Shown here piece after piece: positions 23,026 to 35,404 of a stretch of 64,000 nucleotides of DNA (the stretch's first letter is position 1; every line of letters begins with the position of its first letter). The position numbers and the translations under genes are program-made. Source of the DNA: Sarcophilus harrisii (Eukaryota; Chordata; Mammalia; Dasyuromorphia; Dasyuridae); assembly GCF_902635505.1 (NCBI RefSeq), contig NC_045427.1:191616922-191680921 (forward strand). The letters run 5' to 3'. The notes under the pieces were generated by a model. It did no database searches. It was given only the letters and a program-made list of their open reading frames with translations, and was not told the origin of the DNA.

Positions 23026-23065
<40 letters not shown>
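23026..23065. repeat. (CA)n microsatellite
   Basis: Pure CA run of about 20 units, preceded by a short GT stretch that makes it partly palindromic. Confidence 0.95.
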
Positions 23066-23067
<2 letters not shown>

Positions 23068-23129
23068 AGATATGTGTCAGAATGCCTGATTTTTAGAATT
23101 ATCAGAACTCTGGCCAGCAGCCTATCCTT

Positions 23130-23260
23130 GCTTTGAATCTTGATAAAATAAATGAATCCTAAAATTTTGAATGTGAAGGGATCTTAGAATCATCTAGAAA
23201 ATTCTTTTAATAATATAGATGGTAAAACCAAAGTCGAGAAAGACTGAGACTTTTTTCTTT
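23130..23260 (-). mobile_element. MIR3-like SINE relic
   Basis: 'aattttgaatgtgaagggat', 'cttagaatcatctagaaaat' and 'aatatagatggtaaaaccaa' follow the reverse-complement MIR3 order. It is truncated by the L1 tail to its right. Confidence 0.55.
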
Positions 23261-23261
23261 A

Positions 23262-23530
23262 ATGATTTAATGTTATTTTCCCAGTTACATGTAAAACATT
23301 TTTTTACAATTGTTTTTAAAACTTTGATTTCCAGGTTCTCTACCTTTCTTCTTCCTTACCTGGTCACCCCTACATGTGAAGTTATATAAAATATTTCTAT
23401 AAAAGTCATGCTGTGAAAGAAAATATAGATTTCCCCTCCCCCCCTGAAAAAAAAGTAAAACACACTCTAAAATAAAATCAAAAAATATGCAAGTGTTTTT
23501 ACTTCGTATTCTATTATACAAATACTCTTA
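23262..23530 (-). mobile_element. L1 3' UTR fragment (older subfamily)
   Basis: The minus strand gives the tail of a marsupial L1. Plus-strand words 'cagttacatgtaaaacattt', 'aaaactttgatttccaggtt' and 'agtcatgctgtgaaagaaaa' match the reverse complement of the known tail motif (aactatctttacatgtaa...). A related piece lies at 42665-42885. Confidence 0.65.
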
Positions 23531-23534
23531 CTTA

Positions 23535-24495
23535 AAATATTGGATTTTCAGATTCATCATAAAATGAACTATCAAGTTAAGTACTCAAAGGCATAACAAA
23601 ACAAATCAATAGAAAATTATAGGCATGTGCTCACCACCAATCAAAAAAAATTTACACATTTTATTTTAGAACTCAGTCAACATATGAATTAAGTACAAAA
23701 TGTGTGCATTACATTGTGATAGGTTTTGTCAAAGAAAGAGCTTCATAAAGACAGATTAGGATTTAACAAAAAATGAATATAAACAACACAGAATAGGAAT
23801 AAAAACAGCAGAGGGATATACAATATTTAGGAGATAATTGACCACAGAATAATGTTGTGGTGTGGAGAATTTAGTTCTTATGGATTGGCACATGAGGCAA
23901 CTAACTGACATTCTATTTTTAGAAATAATAGTAATAATAGTTTGATAACTACCTAGAGCAAGGGGATTTAAAACATAAAATGGAGGGTAAGGAGAATTTA
24001 AGGTTAGAACACATAGCAAGATGGCCAGGATGGGTGACTGGATGCCATGAGAAGCAGCAAATGGTCTGGATTCTCATAGGCATTCTATGCTAGGTATATT
24101 AGTCCTGACTCACTAACAAAGAAAATAGCTCACCCTACAAATGAATTTCTAAATAACTCTCCACCTGCTTAATCTGGAAGAACTGGGTTATAAGATTATT
24201 TGAATTGCCATATTGTAACAGGCCAAAATAGATTGTAGCATAATAAAAAAATTCAGTTAATGATTGGTTCTATACTATGCAAGGATTTTGAGCAGCTAAA
24301 GGAAACCCTAGATAGATTTCAGTTACTTTGGGTATGGACTGTGTGAAACCAAAGCTAAATAAGGAACTGAGATAATATTTAAGCCTAATCAATCTTCCCA
24401 TCCCATCTCACTCCCCTGTTACTTCTCTCAAAGGTCAAAATGATATCTGACGAGTTTTGTCCCTGAGATTCTAAGAAAAATGTTTGTATATTTGC
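23535..24495. other. No gene or repeat recognised
   Basis: AT-rich unassigned sequence with no SINE or L1 landmarks. The frame at 23756-24019 minus has no family resemblance. Confidence 0.45.
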
Positions 24496-24499
24496 TCTT

Positions 24500-26237
24500 C
24501 CTAATACAATTCTAATACAATATTGAATAGTAATGGTGATAGTGGGCAACCTTGTTTCATTCCTGATCTTACTGGGAATTGTTCCATTTCATCCTCATTA
24601 CATATGATGCTTGCTGCTGGTTTTAAATAGATGTTAATGACTGTTTTAAGGAAAAGTCCATTTATTCTTATACTCTCTAATGATTTTCATAAGAATGGAT
24701 GTTTTATCAAATGCTTTTTCTGCCTCTATTGAGATGATAATATGTTTTTTGTTTGGTTATTGACATAGTCAATTATGCTAATATTTTTCCTAATATTGAA
24801 CCAGCCCTGCATTCCTGGCATAAATCCTTCTTTGTCATGGTGTATTATTCTGAGGACAATTTTCTGTAATCTCTTTGCTAATATTTTATTTAAGATTGTT
24901 GCATCAATATTCATTAAGGAGATTGGTCTATAATTTTTTTCTCTGTTTTCATTCTACCTGGTTTAGGTATTAGTACCATGTTTGTGTCATAAAAGGAATT
25001 TGGTAGGAGTTTTTTGTTCCCTATTTTTCAAATTGTTTATATAGTACTGGGGTTAATTGTTATTCAAATGTTTGGTAGAATTCCCATGTAAATCCATCTG
25101 GTCCTAGGGATTTTTATTAGGATGTTGATTAATAGTTTGTTCTATTTGTTTTTCTGAAATAGGACAATTTAAGTAATTTATTTCCTCTTTTGCTAATGTG
25201 GGCAATTTATATATTTGTAAGTATTCCTCCATTTCACTTAGGTTGTCAAATTTATTGGCATAAAATTGGGCAAAATAACTTCTAATTATTGCTATGATTT
25301 CCTCTCTACTGTTGGAAAGTTCTCCCTTTTCATTTTTTAGACTAACAATTTGATTTTCCTCTTTCCTTTTTCTAATCAAATTAACTAAAGGTTTATCTAT
25401 TTTGTTCTTTTTTTCATAAAACTACTTCTTAGTTTTATTTATTAATTCAATTTTTTTAACTTTCAATTTTATTAATCTCTCCTTTTACTTTTAAAATTTC
25501 AAGTTTGGTATTTGATAGGGGGTTTCAATTTGTTCTTTTACTAGCATTTTTAGTTGCAAATCCAATTCACTGATCTTGTATTTCTCTATTTTATGCAAGT
25601 AAGAATCTAGAGATATAAAATTTCCCTTTATTACTGCTTTGCCTTCATCCCACAAATTTTGGTATGTTTTCTCATTCTTATCATTTTTTTGGATAAAATT
25701 ATTGATTATATCTATGATTTTCTGTTTCATCCATTCATTCTTTAGGATGACATTATTTAGTTTCCAATTACTTTTTGGTCTAGTCTCTCCTTGCCTTTTA
25801 TTGAATGTAATTTTATTGCATCATGATCTTAAAAAATGCATTTATTATTTTTACCTTTCTGCATTTGATGTTTAGGTCTTTATATCCTAATATATGGTTC
25901 TCCAATCCTTTAAGATGGAAGATCCAGGTCCTACTGTGCCTCCTCAGTATTCTTTCTGGCTCTTTGTAATATTTTTTCCTTGGTCTGAGTGTTCTGAAAT
26001 TTAGCCACAGTATTCCTTGGAGTTTTAATTTTGGGGTCTCTATCAAGAGGTGTTTGGTAAATTCTTTCAATGGCTATTTTACCGTCTGATTCTATGACAT
26101 GAGGGTAGTTTTCTTTAATGATTTCTTGAAAAATAGTGTCTGAGCTCTTTTTTTCATCATGGTTTTCAGGGAGTCCAATAATGCTTAGATTGTGTCTCCT
26201 ACATCTATTTTCTAGGTCAGTTGTTTTCTGAATTAGT

Positions 26238-26294
<57 letters not shown>

Positions 26295-26868
26295 ATTTTT
26301 TCATTACTTTGATTTTCCTTGTTTGATTCTTGTTGTCTCATTGAGTCATTCATTTCCATTTCTTCAGTCCTGCTTTTTAGTGAATTATTTTTTGATTTAC
26401 TTTTTTTTTAACTTCTTTTTGTATTTGTCCAATTGCATTTTAAATTGACTTTTTTTTATTTTGTGGAATTTTTCCATTTCACAAATTCTGTTTTTTAAGG
26501 AGTTATTTTCTTTTTCTGTTTCACAAATTCTGTTTTTATGGGAGTTATTTACTTTTTCCATTTTGTCCTTTAATGAGTTATATGCTTTTTCCATTTCACT
26601 AAGTCTATTTTGTGTTGCCTTTTCCAAATTCTCTTGCACTGTTTTCATTTCCTTTCCTGATTTTTCTTCTAGCTCTCTTTTAAAATCTTTTAAAATTTCT
26701 TCTTCATCACACAATCTTCCTTGTGTGATGGAAACCAATTTATATCATTTTTGGAGGCTTCATCTGGAGTTGATCTGCTTTTAGTCTCCTCAGGGTTTGA
26801 AATCTGTTCTTCTCTTTCACCATAAAAACTATCTATGGTCAGCGATTTTTTTGCCTTTTTATTCATCT
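24500..26868 (-). mobile_element. L1-D: LINE-1 with ORF2-to-ORF1 internal deletion
   Basis: The minus strand gives ORF1 from its start (about 26860, reading NKKAKKSLTIDSFYGEREEQISNPEETK) through its C-terminal block (about 25893-26060). Near 25890 it passes directly into ORF2 endonuclease and reverse transcriptase (25885 down to 24500). The inter-ORF spacer and the ORF2 start are missing at that joint. Similarity stops at 24500 in the reverse transcriptase, so the 3' end is absent. A (TA)n run interrupts ORF1 at 26243-26291. The piece has several frame breaks. Confidence 0.88.
26243..26291. repeat. (TA)n microsatellite within L1-D ORF1
   Basis: Pure TA run of about 24 units expanded inside the coiled-coil part of ORF1, where other copies have only a T-rich segment. 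Confidence 0.95.
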
Positions 26869-29299
26869 TTTTTTTTTTTTTTTGATGAAAAGACCAGAGC
26901 TGAATAGAAAATTTGATCTTCAAAAACAGAACTCAAAGAGAAGCATAAAAATTAAAAAGGAAAAAAAAACCCTTTCTTTTAAAAGTTAAAAATCTTAATA
27001 TCCTTATATGGGAAGATAAGAGATCTGTATCTCTGTTATGAGTGTGCTTAGAGGTTGTAGGTATAATTTGATTTTATTGTGATGATATTAAAAAAAATAG
27101 AGGAGAAAAGATGATTCTATGGAAGAAGAGGGAAATGGATTTAAAATGGGGTAAATTACATTTCATGAAGAGGCAAAAAAGACCTCTTCCAATTAAGGGA
27201 AAAAAGGAGGAATGAGCATTGTGCAAATTTTACTTTCATCAGGTTTGGCTCAAAGAGAGAATATCAGACACAGTTAGCTTCACATAGAAACTTGTCTCAC
27301 CCTATAGGGAAATAGGAGGGGAAAGGGAGAGGCTAATAGAAGGGAAAACAGAAGTATTAGGGCAAAGGTATAAGAAACAGGGAGGACCAGCAAGTGGGGG
27401 CGCTATTTAAGAGGGTGGTCAGAAGCAAAATAATAGGGAAGAGGAAAATGGAGAAAGGGAAGTGAAAAGTAAAACTGGGGAAAAACAAGATGGCCAGAAA
27501 TACAGTTAGTACTTTTATCTGTGAATGTGAATGGGATGAATTCTCCCATAAAATGGAAGTGGATAGCAGGCTGGATTAAAAGAGATTTTTTACCTGAAAT
27601 ATATTTAAAGCAGAATGATACATTCAGAGCAAAGGTAAAAGTCTGGAATTGAATTTATTATGCTTCAGTTGGGAAAAAAAGCAAGTTTAGCAATCCTGAT
27701 CTCAGATCAGGCAAAAGCAAAAATTGATCTAATTAAAAGAGATAAGGAAGGAAATTACATCCTATTTAAAGGTACCATAGTAAATTAATTAAAATCAATA
27801 CTAAATATATATGCATCAAATGGCATAGCATCCAGATTTCTAGAGAAGAAGTTAAGAGAGCTTCAAGAAGAATTAGACAGCAAAACTATACTAGTGGGGG
27901 ATCTCAAAGTTGCTGTTTCAGAACTAGATAAATTGAATCACAAAATAAATAAGAAAGAAGTTAAGGAGGTAAATAAAGTAGTAGGAAAATTATGTATGAT
28001 AGATATTTGGAGAAAATTAAATGGAGACAGAAAGGAATATACTTTTTTCTCAGCAGTACATGGAACCCACAGAAAATTTGCTTATATATTAGGGTATAAA
28101 AACCTCAAAACCAAATGCAAAAAGGCAGAAAGAGAAAATGCATTTTTTCAAATCATGATGCAATAAAAATTACATGCATTACATAGCCTTTTTAAAAAGC
28201 TAGGGGAAAATAGACGAAAAACTAATTGGAAACTAAATAATGTAATCATAAAGAACTAATAAGTGAAACAACAAATCATAGACACAAACAAAAATTTCAA
28301 GCAAGAGAATGACAATAATAAGACAACAAAAGAAAAACTGTGGGATATAGCTAAAGCAGTTATTAGGGAAAATTTTATATCTCTAAATGCTTACTTGCAT
28401 AAAATAGAGAGAAAGGGAGAAACAATAAATTGGGGTTGCAACTAATAAAGCTAGAAAAATGATTGATTAAAAACCCCAATCAAATACCAAATTTGAAATT
28501 CTGAAAATAAAAGGGAAGGTTAATAAAAAAAAATAAGAAAACTATTGAATTAATAAGTTAAACTAAGAGTTGGTTTTATGAAAATTCCAACAAAATAGAA
28601 AAATCTTTAGTGAATTTAATTAGAAAAAGGAAAGAAGAAAATCAAATTGTTAGTCTCAAAAATGAAAAGGGAGAACTTTCCACCAATGAAGAGAAATTTA
28701 GAGCAATAAATACAAATTATTATAGATAGCTCAGGTTAACAGAAGAGGAAATAAATTATTTAAATAGTCCTATTTTAGAAAAAAAAATAGACCAAACTAT
28801 TAATTAACTCTCAAAAAAAAAAATCTCCAGGGTCAGATAGATTTACATATGAATTCTACCAAACATCTAAAGAACAATGAATTTCAGTACTATGCAAACT
28901 ATTTGAAAAAATAGGGAAAGATGGAGTTCTTACTAAATTCTTTTTATGACACATATATGCTGCTGATACTGAAACTAGGGGTGAAACCAGAGAAAGAACA
29001 ATTTCCCTAAGAATATTGATGCAAAAATCTTAAATAAAATATTAGTAAAGGGATTATAGCAAGTCATCCCCAGGATAATACACCATGACCAATTTGGACT
29101 TATACCAGGAAGACAGAGCTGGTTCAGTATTAGGATAAATTATTAGTATAATTGATTATAACCAATAACCAATACTAACCAAATTAACAAAAATCCTATG
29201 ATTATCTCAATAGATGTAAAAAAAAGCATTTGACAAAATCCGAAAACATTCCCCTTAAAAATACCAGAAAATATAATAATAAATGGACTTTTCCTTAAA

Positions 29300-29539
29300 A
29301 TGCTAAGTAGCATTTATTTCAAACCAGCAACAAGCACCATATGTAATGGGGACAAAGTAAAGCCATTCCCAGTAAAAGGGGTGAAACAATGTTGCCCACT
29401 ATCACTATTACTATTCAATACTGTATTAGAAATGTTAGCTTTGGCAATAAGAGAAGAAAAAGAGATTAAAGAAATTAGAGTAGGTAATAAGAAAACACAA
29501 TTATCACTCTTTGGAAATGATATGATGGTATATATTTAG
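29300..29539 (+). pseudogene. L1-E ORF2 reverse transcriptase palm remnant
   Basis: It reads YFKPATSTICNGDKVKPFPVKGVKQ, then [25 protein letters not shown], then LSLFGNDMMVYI. These are the RT motif B region (GVTQG in good copies, GVKQC here) and motif C (FADD in good copies, FGND here). Loss of the first metal-binding Asp of motif C makes the domain non-functional. Confidence 0.85.
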
Positions 29540-31288
29540 AGAATGAATTCAAAAACTACTAGAAACAATCAACAACTTTAGCAAAGTTGCAGGATAAAAA
29601 ATAAATCCCCACAAATTATCAGCTTTTTATATATTATCAACAAAATCTAGCAGCAAGAGATACAAAGAGAAATTCTATTTAAAATACCTTTCAATAATAT
29701 AAAATATTTGGGAGACTACTTGTGAAGGAAAAGTCAGGAACTATATGAACACAACTATAAAACCCCTTCCACATAAATAAAGTCATATCTAAACAATTGG
29801 AAAAAAATATCAAGTGTTCATGGGTAGGCCAAGTAAATATAATAAAAAAGACAATAATACCTAAATTAATCTACTTATTCAGTGCTATACCAATCAAACT
29901 CCCAAGAAATTATTTTACAGATCTAAAAAAAAATAATAACAAAGTTCATCTGGAAGAACAAAAGGTCAAGAATTTCAAGGGAATTAATGAAAATAAAATG
30001 CAACTAAATATGATCTAGTTATGCAAGACATAAAACTATATAACAATGCAGAAGTTATCAAAACCATTTGGGACAGGCTAAGAAATAGAGTAGTCAATGA
30101 TTGGAATAGATTAGGTTCACAAGACAAAATAGTCAATAAGTATAGTAACTTAGGGTTTGAAAAACCCAAAGACCCCAGCTTTTGGGATATGAACTCACAA
30201 TTTGACAAAAACTTCTGGAAAAATTGGAAATAAAATATTGCAGAAACTAGGTGTTTTCCCATATCTAACACAGTATGCCAAGATAAAGCCAAAATGGTTT
30301 CATTGTCTAGACATAAAGAGTGATATTATAAGCAAATTAGATGGACAAAGAATAGTTTACTTCTCAGATGTGTGAAGGAAGGAATTTGTGGCCAAAGATA
30401 GCATTGGATTACATTATTGAATACAAAATAGATAATTTTGATTAAAAAGTTTTTGTACAAACAAAACCAATGCAGACAAAATTAGAAGAGAAGCAATAAA
30501 TTGAGAAAAAAATTACATTAAGGGTTCCGATAAAGCCCTCATTTTAAAAAATATATAGAGAATTGACTAAAATCTATAAAAACACAAGCCATTCTACAAT
30601 TGATAAATGATCAAAAGATATGAAAAGACAATTTTCAGATGAAGAAATTGAAACCATTTCTAGTTATATGAAACGGTGCTCTGAATCACTAATGGTCAGA
30701 TAAATGCAAGATATCACTACACACCTCTCAGGTTGATTAAGATGACAGGAAAAGATAATGATGAGTGTTGGAGAGAGTGTTGGAAAACTGGAACACTAAT
30801 ACATTTTTGGTGTAGTTGTGAACTGATCCAACCAGTCTGGAGAGCATTTTAGAACTATATCCAATGGGCTTTCAAAATGTGCATCCCCTTTGATCCAGCA
30901 GTGTTTCTACTAAGTATATATCCCAAAGATATCTTAAAGGAGAGAAAAGATTCCACATGTGCAACAATGTTTGTGCCAACCCTTTTTGTTGTGGCAAGAA
31001 ACTGGAAATTGAGTGGATATCCATCAACTGGAGAATGGCTGAATAAGTTATGGCATATGAATGTTATGGAATATTATTGTTTTTTAATAAATGACCAGCA
31101 GGATGATTTCAAAAAGGCTTTTAGAGACTTACATGAACTGACATTAATTGAAATGAGCAGAACCAGTAGATCATTATAAAAGGCAAAAATGCCATTATAT
31201 GAAAATCAATTCTGATGTATGTGGAGATGTTTGAGGACAGTTTTAATGATCTTGTGATGAAAAGAGACATCTACCCACAGGGAGAGGA

Positions 31289-31780
31289 CTCATTCTTCTC
31301 TAAAATATAATGTTCTTTGGGAGCAGGTTTCTCAGGGGTCTTCTGAAGGCAGCCTTCTTTTCAGTTCAGTGTAATCACCCCAAATGCAGCCAGGAGTTAA
31401 AATACAAATATTTTATCTTCTCCTTCAAAGTCTTGTCTCCAGTTGAGGCTCGGCTAGTTTTTCTGCCTTCTGCAGTCTTGGTTCCAAGAGCTTAAGCTGC
31501 CTTATCTGGTTTGTGAATCTCCTCGACTGAATCCTGACTGAAGTTTGAGAGCTTCTAGTGGAGTTGTCCTCTAGTGGGCTTGTCCTCTAGTGATCTTGTC
31601 CTCTAGTGGGCCTGTCCTGGCCCTGAGAACTTCTTGCTTATAGGCTGTACACTGAGTACATACTAATCATTATATCACTAGGAAACTATTATTTGTTGTA
31701 GGATTAAATCAATGCTAAACTAGATTTAACCCACTGTCCCCTCAATTCCACTTACTTAGCACCTTGTAAGAATCCTAACA
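31289..31780 (-). mobile_element. Solo LTR in the L1-E 3' UTR
   Basis: L1 3' UTR sequence is interrupted near 31288 and resumes near 31781 ('cacaacatagcatttt'). The insert has LTR features when read on the minus strand: it begins 'tgttaggattc' and has a polyadenylation-like 'agataaaat' about 100 bp from its end. It also contains three or four copies of 'tcctctagtg' (about 31568-31609) within the U3. Its U3 half is about 80% alike to 50870-51115. No viral genes are present. It postdates L1-E. The target duplication is not clear. Confidence 0.7.
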
Positions 31781-32094
31781 CAACATAGCATTTTAACTCT
31801 TTTTGTTGATTGCTTGCCTTCTGTTTTTTTCCTTTTGATCTGATTTTACTTGTACAAAATGATAATTGTATAAATATGTATGCATATGTTGGATTTAACA
31901 TATATTTTGTAACTTGTTTAACATATATTGGATTATTTGCCATCTTTGGGATGGGGTATGGAGAAGTGAAAAAAATTTGGAACAAAAAGTTTTGCAAAGA
32001 TACATGTTGAAATATTGTCCACGTATGTATTTTGAAAATAAAAAGCTGTCATAAAAAAGAATCAGTAAAAAAATAAAAATAAATATTTTTTCAT

Positions 32095-34230
32095 TTGATT
32101 CTGATCAAATAAAATACCCTTTCAGGATACTTTATTTCAGTTTGTTATATTTACTGCTGTCATCTTACATCAGTTTACATTTTCTAAAATTTATTCTGTT
32201 AAATAATATGTTTGCTACATTTAATATCATTTCTTATAAACATCTGAGATTGACTTGTCCTTGGGCTGGTTAATGTCTCTTTGTTTATGATACCAAGACA
32301 TAATAGGGGAAATACAAGAAGGAGGAAACTTTCCTGACTTGAAGCTAGGGCTAAATTTCCCAATTTGTAGATTATTATTTTTCCAATGTAGGGTTGGGAA
32401 TTAAGCCAAAGTTATTTCACAACTACAATTATAAGTGCAAAGTGACTATTAATACAGAACATATTTTATACCTTTTTTTATAGATACAAATAAATTTACA
32501 TTTTTATTAAGGTTAGTTATTATTATCTCTAATAATCATCATAATAATCATCTATTTGAAAGTATGAGCATCTCAGGTGGTAGCCAAAAGAACTAGTAAA
32601 TAATAGGATCTTAGGCACATAAAGAAAGTATTTTGAGGAAAAAAGGAAAATGAGATCAAGTATATCAGGCCAGAAAGAGTGTGACCCCATAAGTATAGTA
32701 CAGATGAAGAGCAATGGCTATGTTTGGTGTCCCCATCTGTTAAAAGTTGAAAGCTGTCATCAGTCTATAAAAAACCAATAGTAGCAATATGTTTCAGCTT
32801 GTAATATGATCTTGATCTGAAGCTGGCCTCTTTCATTTGCAAAATTATTAGGGATAGGCCAAGATGAATTCTGTGAATTTGTTGATGATGACATTTGCAG
32901 GACTGATGTCTCTGGGGAAATCATAGACTATCATAGAATGGGGTTCTTTTTCATTCTTGTACCATGCACAGAAATAATTTATGATATTCCCAGGAGATCT
33001 TCCCTATTAGTATTGTCTAGAGAAAGAGCAGAGACAACTCTGTGCATGATTTTAGGGGAGAAGGGATTACTGGCAGAATAATCTGCCCATTTGTGCTCAA
33101 TTTTGGGTAGTGGGCAATAACCACAACATTGGCCATAGGTGATCAAATTGCTCAGAGAGACCACCAAGGATATATTGTGGCTGAATTCTATAGTGATTGA
33201 GATTATATCTGAAATGGTACTTTAAAATTTCCACTTCTAAAGAAGCACAAGGGGAAAGGAGAAGAAATAAGACTACCTCATTCTGGATCAACATGGAAAC
33301 AATATATTCAATTCAATGAAAAATTTGTCAAATTATTTATTCTGCATTGTACATATGCAGCTACATATTGAGCCTTTTTTAAAAAATGGTTTTCAAGCTT
33401 GTGTATGCATGTGAGTATGTTTCATAGACATAAGTAGTGTTAACTCAACTCAGGTGGTCTATTATTTAGCAAGCAGGAGAATTTCCCTCTCCAGGAGTAG
33501 ATGAGAGGTTCCTGCTTCTTTTGTGTAGGTAGCTTGGGCCATTGTAATGAAACAATACAATGTTGAGAAATTGCAATTCAGAGATGTAACATGGTTCATT
33601 TTTAAATGTTTCACATGAAGTGGACAGAGAAATGCCTGAATTGTCTTTCAGCAGCAGGGTGCCCATTAGAGGGGGCACTCATATCACCATTTTACCTGAA
33701 CAGATGCTCAAAACACTGTGCCGTTCATGGCTCTTAATCTTCTCCAACAGAGCAAAATGTTCAGCATGAACTTATAAATAGAGTGACACCTTGTGTGTCC
33801 AATCTGCTGAAAGGTACAGCGGGAAACCAATAATGGGTAAAGCTGTGAAGGCTCACAGTGATTAACTATTGCCAAGAGCCCACATCTTTGGAAAAATAAA
33901 GATGGTTGACTTAGCAATTGTAAAGCAAATGCAGGATTTTTGTAGTACTTCCACATATCTGGATTCTTTGTGCAGAGAAGCCAAAGGAAATATATTGCTC
34001 TAAAGCAATTTTCTTAAAAGCAACAATCCTGGTTGTTTCTTTTCTACTTAAAAAATGATGGTCATAACAAATTTTACATTTTTACATTTACCAAATTCTT
34101 TTACAAATAATATGTTTTAGCTAATATTTAATTTCTCTCTATTCTATTCTTCCACCTTCTAAAATAAAATAAAGAAAAAATATAATTTTTGTAACAAAAA
34201 TAAATTCGCATCTTGGCCATGTGGCCATGT
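32095..34230. other. Repeat-poor stretch, no confirmed gene
   Basis: There is no SINE, L1 or LTR landmark. Between about 33290 and 32980 the minus strand holds two overlapping open frames (65 and 62 codons). The composition there is more codon-like than the surroundings, with Trp, Cys and Pro scattered, but I recognise no protein. It could be an old processed pseudogene or chance. Confidence 0.4.
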
Positions 34231-34234
34231 TTCA

Positions 34235-34495
34235 AAACTCATATCTCATCCCGGAGTTGTAGTAATAACAAAAAGAGTGGTTATCCTATTCCTACTACCA
34301 CTTTACTTATTTGATAGCCTTCTTTCCTGGGAATTGCTGGTAGTAGTATTTGATTTTTAAAGCTTTGCAAAGTACTTTGACAAATTTAAATTAAGATTAA
34401 GAGTTGTATCCTGTGGATTAGGGTTAAAAGACAAACTCTTCATTTTATTCCTGAATGCAGATCTAATACTAGTGCCCTTCGTAGCAAACTATCTG
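34235..34495 (+). repeat. Inverted-pair segment, left copy
   Basis: Words on the plus strand, in order, are 'atcctattcctactaccact', 'tttgatagccttctttcc', 'gtagtagtatttgattttta', 'ctttgacaaatttaaatt', 'tatcctgtggattaggg' and 'gcagatctaatactagtgcc'. All recur in order on the minus strand at 36700-36985. I know no family with this sequence. Confidence 0.8.
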
Positions 34496-34684
34496 TAGTT
34501 GGATAACATTTTTCATTTTTGTACTCTGGGATTATTAATCATTTTATTAATCAGAATTTTAAATTTCTGAAAATTTTTCATGTTGTTACTCTACTCTGCT
34601 ATTCTACTAGATTAGCTCACTGCCCTCTGCCTCAGTTCATGCAAATCTTAGTTTTCTTTGAAGTTTTTCCTTTCATTATGTATG

Positions 34685-34738
34685 GTGGCACAATGATATT
34701 CTAATACATATGTGGCACAATGATATTCTAATACATAT
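34685..34738. repeat. Perfect 27-bp tandem duplication
   Basis: Two identical adjacent 27-bp units start 'gtggcacaatgatatt' and end 'ctaatacatat' (34685-34711 and 34712-34738). The lack of differences suggests a recent event. Confidence 0.92.
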
Positions 34739-34784
34739 ACAGATTAGTACAAATAACATTTTAAATGAACCAATTAACCATTAA

Positions 34785-34960
34785 ATTGAATTCAGTAAAA
34801 ATTTATTAAGCACATATTAATATGTGTTAGACACAGTGATAGTTACTGGAACTATAAATGCAGAAAATAAAACAACTTCTTCCTTGAAGGAGCTTTCTAT
34901 TGGACATGAATGGGAGGAAATATTTGTAAGACAAACATTGACTTTGTATTAAAGCAATCA
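34785..34960 (-). mobile_element. L2 LINE 3' fragment
   Basis: 'aaaaatttattaagcacata', 'gtgttagacacagtgatag', 'ccttgaaggagctttctatt' and 'gacatgaatggg' match the reverse complement of the L2 3' end (aatatttattgagc.cctactatgtgcc... ggagctcacattctaatggg). Confidence 0.7.
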
Positions 34961-35404
34961 CAGGAAGACTATAATTTATTCATGGAAAGAGAAAATGCTA
35001 CCATTTGTGTGATGGAGCTATTTTCTCTGATACTGAAGTATGGCTTGAAAAAACAAAAAGGCAGTACTTAGGAATCCCAATCCCTGAAAGGGACCATTAA
35101 TAAATTGGGAAAAAATACAAGTCAGAGGAGGTAAGTTTGAATCCTGACTCCATTGTTTTCTGGTTGTGTGTCCTGTGGTAAGATACTTCACCATTCCTCC
35201 AAGTCATAAGAAGTAGGAACCTATCACCTTTAAAGTCCTTTACCTTGTATACAATCTTGATGCCATAGTTTAATGAAAAAATTAATGACTGAGAATTTTC
35301 TTCCACATCCAATTGCTAGAAGCATAAATGTTTGATATGTATTTGCTAATATAAGAGCATTTTCAAATTGTTTCTCAATTCCTCTCTCTACAATGCATCA
35401 CATA

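Larger units (their letters stand above)
26880..32060 (+). mobile_element. L1-E: plus-strand LINE-1 from the end of ORF1 to the tail
   Basis: It begins at the ORF1 stop region ('gatgaaaagaccagagctga'), followed by a purine-rich inter-ORF spacer (26900-27480), ORF2 (about 27490-31185) and a 3' UTR with a tail at 32040-32090. The 3' UTR is interrupted by a solo LTR at 31289-31780. ORF2 is broken into many frames. The endonuclease strand word VGDLKVAVSELDK (27894 on) and the reverse transcriptase block at 29300-29539 are readable, but the catalytic FADD box reads FGND, so the active site is lost. The 5' end (5' UTR and ORF1) is absent. Confidence 0.92.

Noticed and set aside
24500-32060. Twin-primed (inverted) single L1 insertion
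   Set aside because: Both arms contain ORF2 endonuclease and reverse transcriptase, so the arms overlap in L1 coordinates; a single twin-primed copy would not.
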